Origin: Pseudomonadota bacterium
Lineage (GTDB): Bacteria > Myxococcota_A > Polyangia > GCA-2747355
DNA: 64,000 bases
Direction: 5' to 3'
NCBI GenBank assembly: GCA_016702545.1
Contig: JADJDT010000015.1
Coordinates: 62,001 to 126,000 of the forward strand
Shown one piece after another: positions 8,108 through 16,985 of the stretch (position 1 is its first letter; every line of letters starts with the position of its first letter). The notes under the pieces were generated by a model, which was given only the letters and a program-made list of their open reading frames with translations, did not search any database and was not told where the DNA came from. The translations under genes were made by a program, and so were the position numbers.

Positions 8108-9196
8108 TCAGGCGTTCCAGCCGAGCGAGAAGCTCTCCAACGCCCCGTCCTGATCGAGGTGCAGGGTCGACAGCCGCGCCGCGATCGCGCCAGCCACCGA
8201 GCGATAGGCCTCCGCCGCCGGCGCGTCGGGCCACTCGACCACGATCGGGCGACCGCGATCCCCGCCGCTGACGACGCGCGGATCGATCGGGATCTGCCCC
8301 AGCAGCGGGAGGCCCGCCTCCGCGGCGATCCGCTGTCCGCCGCCCTCGCCGAGCAGGGCGTGCTGCTTGCCACAGCCATCGCAGACGAAGTAGCTCATCG
8401 TCTCCACCACGCCCAGCCGCGGCACCTTCGTGGTCTCGAACATCGCGATCGCCTTGCGCACGTCGATCAACGAGATGTCCTGCGGCGTGGTGCAGATGAC
8501 GGCCGCCGTGACCGCGGCCTGCTGCGAGAGCGTGAGCTGGATGTCGCCCGTACCCGGCGGGTAGTCGACGATCAAGTAGTCGAGTTCGCCCCATTCGACG
8601 TTGCTGAGAAACTGCGTCACGTAGCCCGAGGCCATCGGACCGCGCAGGATGGCCGCACGACCCGGTGGGATGAAGAAGCCGATCGACATCACCTTCAGCC
8701 CCAGTGCCAGCGCCGGGCGGATCACCCCGTCGGCGCTCATTTTGGGCTCCTCTTCGACCTCGAGCATCATCGGCACCGACGGCCCGTAAATGTCGGCGTC
8801 GAGGAGGCCGACCCGCGCTCCCGACTGCGCCAGCGCCACGGCCACGTTGACCGCGGTCGTGGATTTCGCGACCCCGCCCTTGCCCGAGGCGATGGCGACG
8901 ATGTTGCGCACCGTCTCGAGCACCTTGCGCCCAGCCAGCGGCGCACCGCGCGTCTCGGCCTTGAGCGCGACCGCAACCTCTTTCACCCCGGGCAGTGCCG
9001 CCACCGCGCGCTCACAGGCTGCCTGGAGCTGCTCGCGGACCGGACAGGCCGGCGTCGTCAGCACGAGGTCGAAGGCCACCCGGCCGCCCGCGATGACGAT
9101 GTTCTGCACGAAGGCGAGGTCGACGATGCTGCGCCGCAGATCGGGATCCTGAATCGGTCGAAGGGCCTCGATCACTGCCTGCTCGGTGACTTTCAT
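8108..9196 (-). CDS. apbC: Mrp/ApbC/NBP35-type iron-sulfur carrier ATPase
   Basis: P-loop ATPase of the Mrp/ApbC family that delivers Fe-S clusters to target proteins in the cytosol. Residues 1-90 are the DUF59/MIP18 domain (MKVTEQAVIEALRPIQDPDLRRSIVDLAFV). The deviant Walker A reads ASGKGGVAKSTTAVN, with Ala where most members have Gly (KGGVGKS), both lysines kept. Further family signatures are DADIYGPSVP, LDYLIVDYPPGTGD and the cluster-binding CDGC at about residue 280. Length 362 is normal. Likely co-transcribed with the DUF971 gene downstream. Confidence 0.95.
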   Translation of the reverse strand: MKVTEQAVIEALRPIQDPDLRRSIVDLAFVQNIVIAGGRVAFDLVLTTPACPVREQLQAACERAVAALPGVKEVAVALKAETRGAPLAGRKVLETVRNIVAIASGKGGVAKSTTAVNVAVALAQSGARVGLLDADIYGPSVPMMLEVEEEPKMSADGVIRPALALGLKVMSIGFFIPPGRAAILRGPMASGYVTQFLSNVEWGELDYLIVDYPPGTGDIQLTLSQQAAVTAAVICTTPQDISLIDVRKAIAMFETTKVPRLGVVETMSYFVCDGCGKQHALLGEGGGQRIAAEAGLPLLGQIPIDPRVVSGGDRGRPIVVEWPDAPAAEAYRSVAGAIAARLSTLHLDQDGALESFSLGWNA

Positions 9197-9274
9197 CCGC
9201 GTGCTCCTCGATCATTCGCTGCCGTCGGCGTATCTACCACAGACGCGCCCCGGGACCAGCCGGGCACGGGGTCT

Positions 9275-11650
9275 TCAGCGGTCGAAGTCCAGCGCGTCCG
9301 GGCCAAACGCCGCGCCCCGACGGCTGCTCAGCCGCCCGTCGGCCCGCACGTCGACGACCAGCGCCCCGCGCGGTGGCACGCGGAGCCGATCGAGGGCCAG
9401 GGTGCCGCGGCAACCGTCGCGCAGCCGCGAGCCGGGCAGCCGCGGCGGCCGAGCGCCCGGCGCTGTGGTCTGCAAGACGACCGCACGTGGCGACACACCC
9501 GCGGCCTGGGGCAAGACCTGGCCCTCCCGGTACCCTGCCGCGGGCAGGCAGGCGCCCACCTCCGACACGGCGGCGAGCAGCACCTCGGCGCGCCCATGCC
9601 GCAGACGCAGCGCGAGCCGGGGTCGCGCCGACCTCGTCGTGGGGCGCGACCGACCGCCTTGACCGCGGGGCCCCGGCTCGCAGACCAGCGGATCGAGCCG
9701 CCAGTCGCGCCCGCTCAGGGCCCGCGGCCCACCCACCCGCAGCGCGCGTGGCGCCAGCCAGGCGAGGACCCGGCCGACGGCCGGCGGCACCCTGCCCCCG
9801 CCCCTGAGCCACAACTCTCCCACCTCGACCGCGCCCAGGACGGCCACCAGGCCCCCGATTTCGTCGGGGGTCTCCCCCGTCAACACGACGTGGTCGAGAC
9901 GACCGATTCCCCGCCGCCGCAACCAACGCACCAACGGTTGCCGGCTCGCCTCACCCGCGACCGCGCTGCGCCCTGCGCCCCAGAGGACGGTCTCGCCGTC
10001 GGGCAGCCGCAGCAGGGTCACCGCGCTCCCCGAGACGTCGAGTACGGTGACCACGGCGCAGCGCTCGCGGCTCAGCCGTGAGGCCAACGGGCCCACCACC
10101 AGCGCGACGAGAGCCACGAGCGCCGCCCCGCGGCGCCCGGCCCGCGAGGGCAGCAGCCCGGCCAGGGCGACCGCCGTGAGCACAACCAGCCCGCAGCCGG
10201 ATACCGCCGCCCGCACGGCTACCCACGGCGGCGCTGCAGCACAGGCGGCGAACCAATCGAGCCAGCGTGCGCCGTGCACGGCGAGGTGCAGCAGCGGGGT
10301 CCCGGCGACGGGCGCGACGGCGCCGAGGAGTGCGCCCACCAGCGCCACGGGCAGCACGAAGAACGAGACGAAAGGCACCCCGATCAGGTTCGCCAGCGGC
10401 GCAATCAGCGACACCGTCTGAAAGTGGTAGGCCGTGACCGCTGCGGTCGCCAGCGAGGCGCTGGCGCTGGCGAGGGCCAGCGAGCCCACCGCGCGCACCG
10501 GCCGCGACCGCCGGCGCAGGGTCGCAGTCAGCGGGTGGCGCGCCGCGAGCGCCAGCCCGATCACCGCCACGAACGAGAGCTGGAACGCCGCCCGCCAGAG
10601 CACCGCGGGATCGATCACGAGCAGCACCAGCGCCGACAGCGCCAGCGGGCGTGCGAGGTCGGAGCGACGGCCCAAGACCACGCCGGCCAGCACCGCCACG
10701 CTCATCACACACGATCGTTCGGTGGCCGGACCGCCACCGGTCAACGCCGTATAGAGCAGCGCTGCCGCGATCCCGATCAGGGCCGCGCAACGACGCACGA
10801 GGGTACGGGCCGCGAGCGGCGAGCAGCGGCGCAGCAGCGCATCGATCAACCCCACCAGCGCCATCGCCACCAGCACGAGGTGCAGGCCGCTGACGGCCAA
10901 GAGGTGGGCCAGTCCCGACCGTCCGAAGCGCTCGCGCTGCAACGTGCTCAGCCGGCCACCGTCCCCAATCACCAGGGCTGCGAGCAGCGCTCGGGCGGGC
11001 TCGTCGTGCGCGGCGCCCTCGATCACCCGTCGCAGGTGGTGGCGAAAGCGGTGCTGCCAGCGCGGCACGACGGTCCCGAGGCGCACGAGGTCCGCCTCGG
11101 CCGTGACGAAGTAGCCGGAGAGGCCCGCGGGGTGCTCGACGGCGCGGCCACCGGCAGCCGATCCCGCTGGGGGCGCGGGCGCCCGGTCCGCCGCCCGCCA
11201 GCGGCCCCGCGCGACCAGCGATTGACGGGGCCACAGCGGCCTGTCCGAGCGCGGCCGCGTCAGCTCGACTCGGCCGCAGGCCGCGGCGGCGGGCCGGCCA
11301 TCCGCGGCAGCGGCCCAGACCCACGCGCGCTGCCGCTGCAGCTCGGGGCCCCAGATCGGCTCCTCCTCTACGGTGATCCAGAGGCGCAGCGACCGGCTGT
11401 TGGCCCAACTGGCCACGTCGCAGCGGGGATCCGCCGCGGCTGCCTGCAGTCGCGTGCGCGCGGCGCCAAAGAGCACCATGCTGGTGCCGAGCAGCACCGC
11501 CGCGCTCAGCGGGACGCGCTGCCTCAGAGCCAACCCGAACGCGGCGGCGACGCAACCGAGCCACGACAGCACGACGTGCGTGCCCCACGAACCGCCGATC
11601 ACGATCCCGATCAGATAGCCGCCCGCGCAGACGGGTAAGACCCATGCCAT
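9275..11650 (-). CDS. comEC: ComEC/Rec2 DNA-uptake channel with degenerate beta-lactamase-like domain
   Basis: Inner-membrane channel for single-stranded DNA in natural transformation. Of 791 residues the first 60 form two or three TM helices, then a soluble DUF4131/OB-like segment, then the competence core starting near residue 227 (GDGGRLSTLQRERF, SGLAHLLAVSGLHLVLVAM) with about eight more TM helices. The C-terminal part (about 530-790) has the position and length of the ComEC metallo-beta-lactamase domain, but the metal site is gone: VLDVSGSAV replaces the usual LDVGQGDA, and VLTGETPDEIGGL replaces LTHxDxDHIGG. So the channel looks intact while the proposed nuclease is probably inactive. 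No other competence gene is in the window. Confidence 0.88.
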   Translation of the reverse strand: MAWVLPVCAGGYLIGIVIGGSWGTHVVLSWLGCVAAAFGLALRQRVPLSAAVLLGTSMVLFGAARTRLQAAAADPRCDVASWANSRSLRLWITVEEEPIWGPELQRQRAWVWAAAADGRPAAAACGRVELTRPRSDRPLWPRQSLVARGRWRAADRAPAPPAGSAAGGRAVEHPAGLSGYFVTAEADLVRLGTVVPRWQHRFRHHLRRVIEGAAHDEPARALLAALVIGDGGRLSTLQRERFGRSGLAHLLAVSGLHLVLVAMALVGLIDALLRRCSPLAARTLVRRCAALIGIAAALLYTALTGGGPATERSCVMSVAVLAGVVLGRRSDLARPLALSALVLLVIDPAVLWRAAFQLSFVAVIGLALAARHPLTATLRRRSRPVRAVGSLALASASASLATAAVTAYHFQTVSLIAPLANLIGVPFVSFFVLPVALVGALLGAVAPVAGTPLLHLAVHGARWLDWFAACAAAPPWVAVRAAVSGCGLVVLTAVALAGLLPSRAGRRGAALVALVALVVGPLASRLSRERCAVVTVLDVSGSAVTLLRLPDGETVLWGAGRSAVAGEASRQPLVRWLRRRGIGRLDHVVLTGETPDEIGGLVAVLGAVEVGELWLRGGGRVPPAVGRVLAWLAPRALRVGGPRALSGRDWRLDPLVCEPGPRGQGGRSRPTTRSARPRLALRLRHGRAEVLLAAVSEVGACLPAAGYREGQVLPQAAGVSPRAVVLQTTAPGARPPRLPGSRLRDGCRGTLALDRLRVPPRGALVVDVRADGRLSSRRGAAFGPDALDFDR

Positions 11651-11681
11651 GGTCCTGGTTATCGCCCAACCGCCGGCAAGG

Positions 11682-11709
11682 TTGACTTACGCGGCGTGGG
11701 CGATAGAAT
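11682..11709 (+). promoter_or_regulatory. Sigma-70-type promoter of the cupredoxin gene
   Basis: TTGACT at 11682-11687 and TAGAAT at 11704-11709, separated by 16 bases; each box matches the consensus at 5 of 6 positions. The gene starts 22 bases after the -10 box. It lies in an AT-richer patch between the divergent comEC and cupredoxin genes. Confidence 0.65.
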
Positions 11710-11731
11710 CCCGTGAAGCTATCAATATCAA

Positions 11732-12493
11732 ATGAGAACTTGCCGACAGGCTCCGGCCATCCACGAATCGCCCGCAAGGTCACGCTGGGCTGCACCGCTG
11801 CGGCGGCGCTGGCCGGCCGCGTGGCTGGCGGGATGGGCCGCCTTCGCGACCGCCCTGCCCGCAGGTGCCGCGGCAGGCGGCGCCACGGTACGGGGCGTAG
11901 TCCGCGTGCCGGCGGGCTTCGAACCGCACACGCCCTTTACCGAGCGCACCTACTGGAGCCTGCCGAACGGCCTGCTACCGACCGCGGCCCCCTTGACCGA
12001 CTGGCGCCGATCGGTGGTGGTTTGGCTCGATGGCCCCTCGGCCCGGGATCGATCGCGAGCCCCGGCCGACATCACGATGGCCGACGCCCGCTTCGTCCCG
12101 CCGGTCGTGGCGATTGAGGCCGGACGCTCGGCGCGCTTCGTCAACCGCGACTCGGTGCTGCACCTGCTCGAGCCGGTGAGCGGCAAGTTCATGGCCGCCG
12201 AGTCGGTCGGCCCGGGTGACACCACCGAGCGGCAATTCGACCGACCGGGGACCTACCGCGTGCGCTGCTCCGAAGTACCGCACATGGAGGCGACCATCCT
12301 CGTGCTGCAGCAGGGCCAGGCGGCCGAGGTCTCAGCGGACGGGTCCTTCCAGTTCAACGGGGTTCCGCCCGGTATCTACACGGTGCAGGTGTGGTACGCC
12401 GGCGAGTGGATGTTCAAGCAGTCGGTCGAGGTCGGTGGCAAACCCGTGGTCGTCGAGGCCAGGCTGCGAAAAGCGCAGCAGCGCAAGGAGTAA
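11732..12493 (+). CDS. Exported cupredoxin-like protein
   Basis: 253 residues with a long positively charged N-terminus and hydrophobic stretch (WLAGWAAFATALPAGAAAGG), a signal peptide for export. The middle (about 125-195) has a plastocyanin-like plan: PPVVAIEAGRSARFVNRDSVLH with a candidate copper His, later YRVRCSEVPHMEATILV with Cys, His and Met in ligand-like positions. The C-terminal 60 residues (GSFQFNGVPPGIYTVQVWYAGE) look like a carnitine/carboxypeptidase regulatory-type beta sandwich. Such proteins can carry electrons or bind copper in the periplasm; whether copper is bound here is unproven. The next gene begins 8 bases later, so the two are probably one operon. Confidence 0.75.
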   Translation: MRTCRQAPAIHESPARSRWAAPLRRRWPAAWLAGWAAFATALPAGAAAGGATVRGVVRVPAGFEPHTPFTERTYWSLPNGLLPTAAPLTDWRRSVVVWLDGPSARDRSRAPADITMADARFVPPVVAIEAGRSARFVNRDSVLHLLEPVSGKFMAAESVGPGDTTERQFDRPGTYRVRCSEVPHMEATILVLQQGQAAEVSADGSFQFNGVPPGIYTVQVWYAGEWMFKQSVEVGGKPVVVEARLRKAQQRKE

Positions 12494-12500
12494 GGCCACC

Positions 12501-14699
12501 GTGTGGTTCTCTCGCGTGTGGGTCGTGCTGCTCGCTGCGGTCGTGGCGCTGGCCTTCGCGGTGCTGCTGGTGCTGCCGCGCCCGGCCGCACGCCAGCTCT
12601 TCAACGCCCACGCCTACAAGCTCGACCTGGTGCAGCATAACGCACACCTGCTGCTGAAGGTCGAGGCGCGTGAGGCCATTGACCGCGCCGTAGCGCTGTC
12701 GCGTGACCCACGACTGGTCGAAACCCTGGAACTCGCCAGCACCAAGCAGCGTCCCCCGGACCAACTCCAGGCCAAAGCGCTGGCCACGATCAGCGAGCTG
12801 CTGGCACCCCTGCAGCCGGAGAGCCGCCCGGGGCTGATCATCTTGGTCGACGACCAGGGCAAACAGGTCGCGCGCGTGGGCCCCGGCGCCGAGAAGATCG
12901 TTCCGGGACAGCACGGCATTGCCGGCTATCCGCTGGTCGAAGCGGCGCTGCGCGGCCTGCTCCGTGACGACAGCTGGAGCGTGGAGGGCCACCTCTTCAC
13001 GATGGCGGCCGCGCCGCTGATCGGGCGCGCGCAGCAGCGCTATGTCGGAGCGGTGCTGCTCGGTCAGGAGGTCGACGACGCGTTCGTCCGTCGGCTCCGA
13101 CAACGCCTGGTCAGCTCGACCGTACCCTTCCTCGCCGCGACCGAGCTGGCGGTGTTCCTACGCGGCCGCATGATCGCGTCGACCTTCTCCTCGCCCGAGC
13201 TATCCCGCCTGCCACTGCAGTTCAGCCAACGCCGTGATCAGATGCTGCGCGACGAGCGCTCACCGGCGATCAACATCGGCGAGGGGGCCACCGCGCACGT
13301 GGTCGTGATGGCGCCGCTGCAAAGCGAGGCCGCCGCCCACGACGCCTTCTACGCGATCGTCGGCCCACCGGCAGCACGCGCGGATCTGGTGCCCGCGTTG
13401 GCCGAGCTGCAGCGCTCGGACTTCGAGCTCGCCGAGCTGCTGCAGGCTGGCGGCGTCTTCGTCGCGCTGCTCGTGCTCGGGCTGCTGCTGCTGCAGCTCG
13501 AAGGCGACAGCCCGCTGAACCGCTTGTTGGTCGACGTGCGTCGCCTCACGCGCACCGATATCCTGCGACTGCCCGATCGCGACCATAACGGCCGACACGG
13601 AGAGATCGCGCGGCTGATCAACGAGTACTTCGATCGGCAGACGAAGCGGCCCGCGGCCGGCGCGGGCGCGTCGGCCAAACGTGCGCCCGCCGGAGCCGCC
13701 GCGCTCGAAGGCGCTCACGGCGGCGCGCCGAACGATCGCAGCGGCGATCTCGCCTTCGATCCAGCCACTGGGGGAGGCCTGTCGCCACTGATGGCTGCGA
13801 GCTCGGGGCTGCCGCCGATCCGTGAGCTCGACATCGATCGCGTGCTCGACGAGGGGCTCGAGGATCCCACCAGTCCGCAGTCGCAGGACAACGGCCTGAG
13901 CGCGTTACCGGCGCTCGACGGACCGGGGGTGATGGCCCTCGACGGGCCCGGGTTCATGCTGCCGGAGGAGACCGCGGCCGAGAGCGGCACCGCCAGCGTG
14001 CTCTCGGAGCAGTTCCTGCTCCTGTCGCACGCCGGTGCACTGTCGATGCTACAACCGCTAGATCTGCCGCCGCTGCCCGATATGGAGCCCCTCGACGACA
14101 AGTTCCCGGCCCCTAGTCTCGGCCCGCTCTCGCCCCAGTTCGCCGGTCCCGAGCCTGCGCCGGTTACGGGCTCAGCGCCGCCGCCGGGGCATCGGCCGCA
14201 CTGGGGCCAGCGCGAGCCGACCGGGGCGATGGATCCGATCTCGATCGGCCCGATCATCGACCCAGCGGACAAGGCGCACCACGCGGCCCCACCTCGGGCG
14301 GCGGCCAGCCCGGCGCTCGCCACCGAGGAGGAAGGCGACACCGTGATGTCGTCGGTGCCCGAGCAGCTCGCGCGCTCACTCGCCCGCGAGCAACCCGCGG
14401 CGACCGAGGCCGGTCACGGTGCCTCCGGCGGGATCGCGCCGCCCTCGGCTGCCGACGCAGCACCCCGCGCCAGCGAGCCGGAGCTCGAACGGTACTTCCA
14501 GCAGGTCTTCAAGGAGTTCATGGCGGTCAAACGCAGCTGCGGCGAGAACGTCGACAACGTCACCTTCGAGCGCTTCGCACGCAAGCTGCGCGGCAATCGC
14601 GACAGCCTGATCCAGCGCTACGGCTGCCACGACGTGCGCTTCACGGTCTACGTCAAGGATGGCAAGGCAGCGCTCAAGGCCACGCCGATCCAGCCCTAG
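12501..14699 (+). CDS. Membrane sensor-like protein with MXAN_5187-type C-terminal domain
   Basis: 732 residues. TM1 (about 5-24, VVLLAAVVALAFAVLLVLP) and TM2 (about 315-335, GVFVALLVLGLLLLQLEG) flank an extracytoplasmic domain of about 290 residues, a bacterial sensor layout. A short HAMP-like helix follows, then about 290 residues of Pro/Ser/Leu-rich low-complexity sequence. The last 70 residues (FKEFMAVKRSCGENVDNVTFERFARKLRGN... VRFTVYVKDGKAALKATP) resemble a domain I recall from Myxococcus protein MXAN_5187; no enzyme domain is visible. The start is a GTG with AAGGAG ten bases upstream; the frame is open further up inside the cupredoxin gene. The stop TAG lies inside the left arm of repeat element A. 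Confidence 0.72.
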   Translation: MWFSRVWVVLLAAVVALAFAVLLVLPRPAARQLFNAHAYKLDLVQHNAHLLLKVEAREAIDRAVALSRDPRLVETLELASTKQRPPDQLQAKALATISELLAPLQPESRPGLIILVDDQGKQVARVGPGAEKIVPGQHGIAGYPLVEAALRGLLRDDSWSVEGHLFTMAAAPLIGRAQQRYVGAVLLGQEVDDAFVRRLRQRLVSSTVPFLAATELAVFLRGRMIASTFSSPELSRLPLQFSQRRDQMLRDERSPAINIGEGATAHVVVMAPLQSEAAAHDAFYAIVGPPAARADLVPALAELQRSDFELAELLQAGGVFVALLVLGLLLLQLEGDSPLNRLLVDVRRLTRTDILRLPDRDHNGRHGEIARLINEYFDRQTKRPAAGAGASAKRAPAGAAALEGAHGGAPNDRSGDLAFDPATGGGLSPLMAASSGLPPIRELDIDRVLDEGLEDPTSPQSQDNGLSALPALDGPGVMALDGPGFMLPEETAAESGTASVLSEQFLLLSHAGALSMLQPLDLPPLPDMEPLDDKFPAPSLGPLSPQFAGPEPAPVTGSAPPPGHRPHWGQREPTGAMDPISIGPIIDPADKAHHAAPPRAAASPALATEEEGDTVMSSVPEQLARSLAREQPAATEAGHGASGGIAPPSAADAAPRASEPELERYFQQVFKEFMAVKRSCGENVDNVTFERFARKLRGNRDSLIQRYGCHDVRFTVYVKDGKAALKATPIQP

Positions 14700-14843
14700 G
14701 AGCCTGTCGGGAAATTGCTGCGCCACCCGATCGCGGCGTTGCGGCTGTGCTCCGGTGCTCACGTACCAGCCCGTACGTTCCGCTCCGGTGCTCGCCGCGC
14801 CTTGCGCTCGGGCGGCTCGCGACATTTCCCGACAGGCTCCTAG
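14696..14843. repeat. Intergenic palindromic element A
   Basis: 148-base element with perfect 20-base terminal inverted repeats (14696-14715 and 14824-14843; each reads CTAGGAGCCTGTCGGGAAAT from its own outer end). The interior, read on the minus strand, holds the box GCGCAAGGCGCG, the direct repeat GAGCACCGGAGC twice, a hairpin ACGTAC-GGGCTG-GTACGT (14761-14778) between the two copies, and CGCAACGC. The TAG stop of the preceding gene (14697-14699) is part of the left arm. It fills the gap between two convergent genes. The same interior recurs in elements B, C and D. Confidence 0.85.
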
Positions 14844-14936
14844 GCCGCTCGACGGGCGCCCAGACCTGCGCTCGAGCCGTGCCTTCGACCGCGGACTCGC
14901 CTGCAGGGCGGGCCAGCGCCGGACGCGCGACAGGGC

Positions 14937-16271
14937 TCAGCCGTCACAGATTTCGGGCGTGACCAGCAGCGGCCCCAGGGCCAGCCAACGCTCCGCGCGA
15001 CCGCCACAGCGCTCGAGCACGATATCGGCCGGCGTCTGCCCCCGCGCCACCAAAGCGGCCAGCGGGGCCAACGCCTGCGCGGCCTGATCGCCATGAGCGA
15101 AGCCCGCGCCCAACTCCTGCCGCGCGCTGCCGAGCAGCGCCAGCGCGACCGCGCGCGCGGAGCGCCCAGCGATCTCGGCCTGCAGGCCATCGCGGGCGAG
15201 CGCGGCACTTGCTGCCTCGCTGGCCACCTCATCGAACGCACCCAACAACGCCAGCGTGCGGCGTCGCGCCCCCTCCCCGAGCAGCAGCCCGGAAAGCAAG
15301 GCGATCACCGCCCGCGCGAGACGCGGCTCCTGCGCATCGACGCTGCGCAGCTCGATCGTGCGCTTGAGCCGCACGTCGGTGAAGATCGTGCTGTTGTGCA
15401 GCTCCAGATCATCGAGCGTCGCCGCCCGCCCGGCAAGGCCCCGCTCGTTGAGCTCCGCGAAGGTCATGTTCGGCGGGGCGCGCAGCCCCTGCGGCGTCGC
15501 GACAAAGAGCAGGGGCACCTCGATCAGGTGGGCCAGGTAGTCGGAGAAGCCGTAGTCCGGCCGCTGGAAGCCGGGCAGCAGGCCACATCGTGCTGGGTCG
15601 GTGTTGCGCCAGATCGGCTGGCGGAACGAGCGGAAGCCTGCGAGCGCCCCGTCGACGAAGGGCGAATGGGCCAGCATCCCCGCGACCCACGGCGCGACGA
15701 AGAGCGCCGCGCGCAGCAGCTCACGGCCCACGGCAGCGTCGCTGTAGTCGAAGGTGATCTGGAGGCTCGCGCTCTGCCGCATCATCCGTCGCCCCATCGT
15801 GCCGAGCTCAGCGAAGTGCCGATCCATCAAGCGATAGCGCTCGGACGGCAGCACGAGGCCGATCTCATCGACGGTGTGCACGGGGCTGACGCCGCCGAAG
15901 AAGGGCTGCACCGCGAAGCGCTCGGCCAGGCTCGCCAGCAGGCCCTCGAAGCGCCTCAGCTGGTCGAGACAACCGGCGAAGGTCGGCTGCGGCTCGCTGG
16001 AGAACTCGAGCTGCCCGCCCGGCTCTAGCGACACCGTGGCGCCCCCCGGCAGGCTGACCTTCTGCGGCGGGTGGCCCGGCTCGAGCGTGCCGCCCAGCCA
16101 CTGCGCGGCGTGCGCGAGCACGCTGCCGAGTCCCCGCGCGCCGTCGTAGCGCAGCGGCGTCAGGGTCTGCCGATCGAAGAGCGGGACCTCGTACTCGAAG
16201 CCCACGAGGGCGCGATAGGGTCGCGCTGGATCGGGTCGAAACAGCGTCAGCATCTCGCTGGCCTCGAGCAT
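14937..16271 (-). CDS. gshA: Glutamate-cysteine ligase, plant/alphaproteobacterial type (GCS2)
   Basis: Couples L-glutamate and L-cysteine with ATP, the first step of glutathione synthesis (related enzymes serve ergothioneine synthesis). Family signatures: ALVGFEYEVPLFD, VSLEPGGQLEFSSEP (substrate/Mg region), QITFDYSDAAVGRELL, SFRQPIWRNTDPARCGLLP and STIFTDVRLKRTIELRS. 444 residues is typical. AGGGGAGGGG lies 6 bases before the first ATG; a second Met six codons in is an alternative start. No gshB or egt gene is adjacent, so which thiol it serves cannot be told from the window. Its 3' end faces element A. Confidence 0.85.
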   Translation of the reverse strand: MLEASEMLTLFRPDPARPYRALVGFEYEVPLFDRQTLTPLRYDGARGLGSVLAHAAQWLGGTLEPGHPPQKVSLPGGATVSLEPGGQLEFSSEPQPTFAGCLDQLRRFEGLLASLAERFAVQPFFGGVSPVHTVDEIGLVLPSERYRLMDRHFAELGTMGRRMMRQSASLQITFDYSDAAVGRELLRAALFVAPWVAGMLAHSPFVDGALAGFRSFRQPIWRNTDPARCGLLPGFQRPDYGFSDYLAHLIEVPLLFVATPQGLRAPPNMTFAELNERGLAGRAATLDDLELHNSTIFTDVRLKRTIELRSVDAQEPRLARAVIALLSGLLLGEGARRRTLALLGAFDEVASEAASAALARDGLQAEIAGRSARAVALALLGSARQELGAGFAHGDQAAQALAPLAALVARGQTPADIVLERCGGRAERWLALGPLLVTPEICDG

Positions 16272-16329
16272 CGCTGGCCCCTCCCCTTTTCGATCACCGT
16301 CCGCTCGCGACGTGAGCCTGTCGGCTCGT

Positions 16330-16381
16330 CTAGCCCGAAAACAAGACGCCTTGCGCCAAGGCGCGCTTGTTTTCGGGCTAG
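16330..16381. repeat. Short palindromic element G
   Basis: 52-base hairpin whose arms (CTAGCCCGAAAACAAG, 16330-16345, and its exact complement 16366-16381) enclose an inner palindrome GCCTTG-CGC-CAAGGC. The right arm contains the TAG stop of the coiled-coil gene next to it (complement of 16378-16380), just as in elements A and C. It could act as an intrinsic hairpin at the 3' end of that gene. Confidence 0.75.
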
Positions 16382-16890
16382 CGCCCCGTGGGCACCCGCT
16401 TCCGCTGTGCCGCCGAATCCCCCGCGCGCACCCGCAGGTCGTCCAGTCGGCGCTCGTCGATCAGCTCCAGCCGCCGGCGTGCCGCGCGCTCTTGACGCTC
16501 CCGATGCCGTTCGAAGGCGCGTAGCTCGGACTGCGCAGCAGCCAGCGCCCGTTGCGCCTGCTCCTCACGCGAGCGCGCGGCGGCGCATTCGCGGCCAGCC
16601 ACCACCGCACGGTCCGCCCATCCCTGCAGCTCGCGTTCGAGCCGCTCACGGTAGCACTGCTCCGCCACCAGCGCCGCCGCCGACCGCGGAGGCTCCCGCG
16701 CCGCCGTCACACGCGCCGCCAGAGCGGTCTCCGCGTCGTCACGGCCGCGCTCGACGGTGGCCAGACTCTCGGCGGCTCGCGCGAGCTCCGCGGCGGCTTC
16801 GACGAGCCGATGCTGCGCCGCCGCGACCCCGCACTGCTTGAGCTGGATCAACGCCTGCAGCGCACCTGCCGACCGCTCCACGATGGGCAC
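16378..16890 (-). CDS. Coiled-coil protein, FliJ/YscO-like in shape
   Basis: 170 residues if started at GTG 16890 (PIVERSAGALQALIQLKQ...). Nearly the whole protein is a charged, Ala/Arg/Glu-rich coiled coil (for example ECAAARSREEQAQRALAAAQ and RAFERHRERQERAARRRLEL), with the length and charge pattern of FliJ or YscO stalk proteins of flagellar and type III export. No other export gene is in the window, so this is only a shape match. The frame is open far upstream but overlaps the next minus-strand gene there. The stop lies in the arm of element G. Confidence 0.55.
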   Translation of the reverse strand: MPIVERSAGALQALIQLKQCGVAAAQHRLVEAAAELARAAESLATVERGRDDAETALAARVTAAREPPRSAAALVAEQCYRERLERELQGWADRAVVAGRECAAARSREEQAQRALAAAQSELRAFERHRERQERAARRRLELIDERRLDDLRVRAGDSAAQRKRVPTGR

Positions 16891-16985
16891 CGCGTTCCCG
16901 CGCCGCAGCCGCCAGCGCCCGGCGCTACGCCCAACTCTCGCAGTGAACGAAGGGGCCTGGCAAGCGGGCTGTTCCCGGCCTCGGG

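Noticed and set aside
8159..10081. Long open frame of 640 codons on the plus strand
   Set aside because: It is antisense to apbC and comEC, Arg/Gly/His/Pro-rich, and has no known domain; typical of shadow frames in very GC-rich DNA.
10274..11638. Open frame of 454 codons on the plus strand
   Set aside because: Antisense to comEC with biased, low-complexity composition; no support.
14696..14843. attC (integron) sites as an explanation of the palindromic elements
   Set aside because: The arms lack GTTRRRY/RYYYAAC core boxes, no integrase or cassette array is present, and the interior is conserved rather than the ends.
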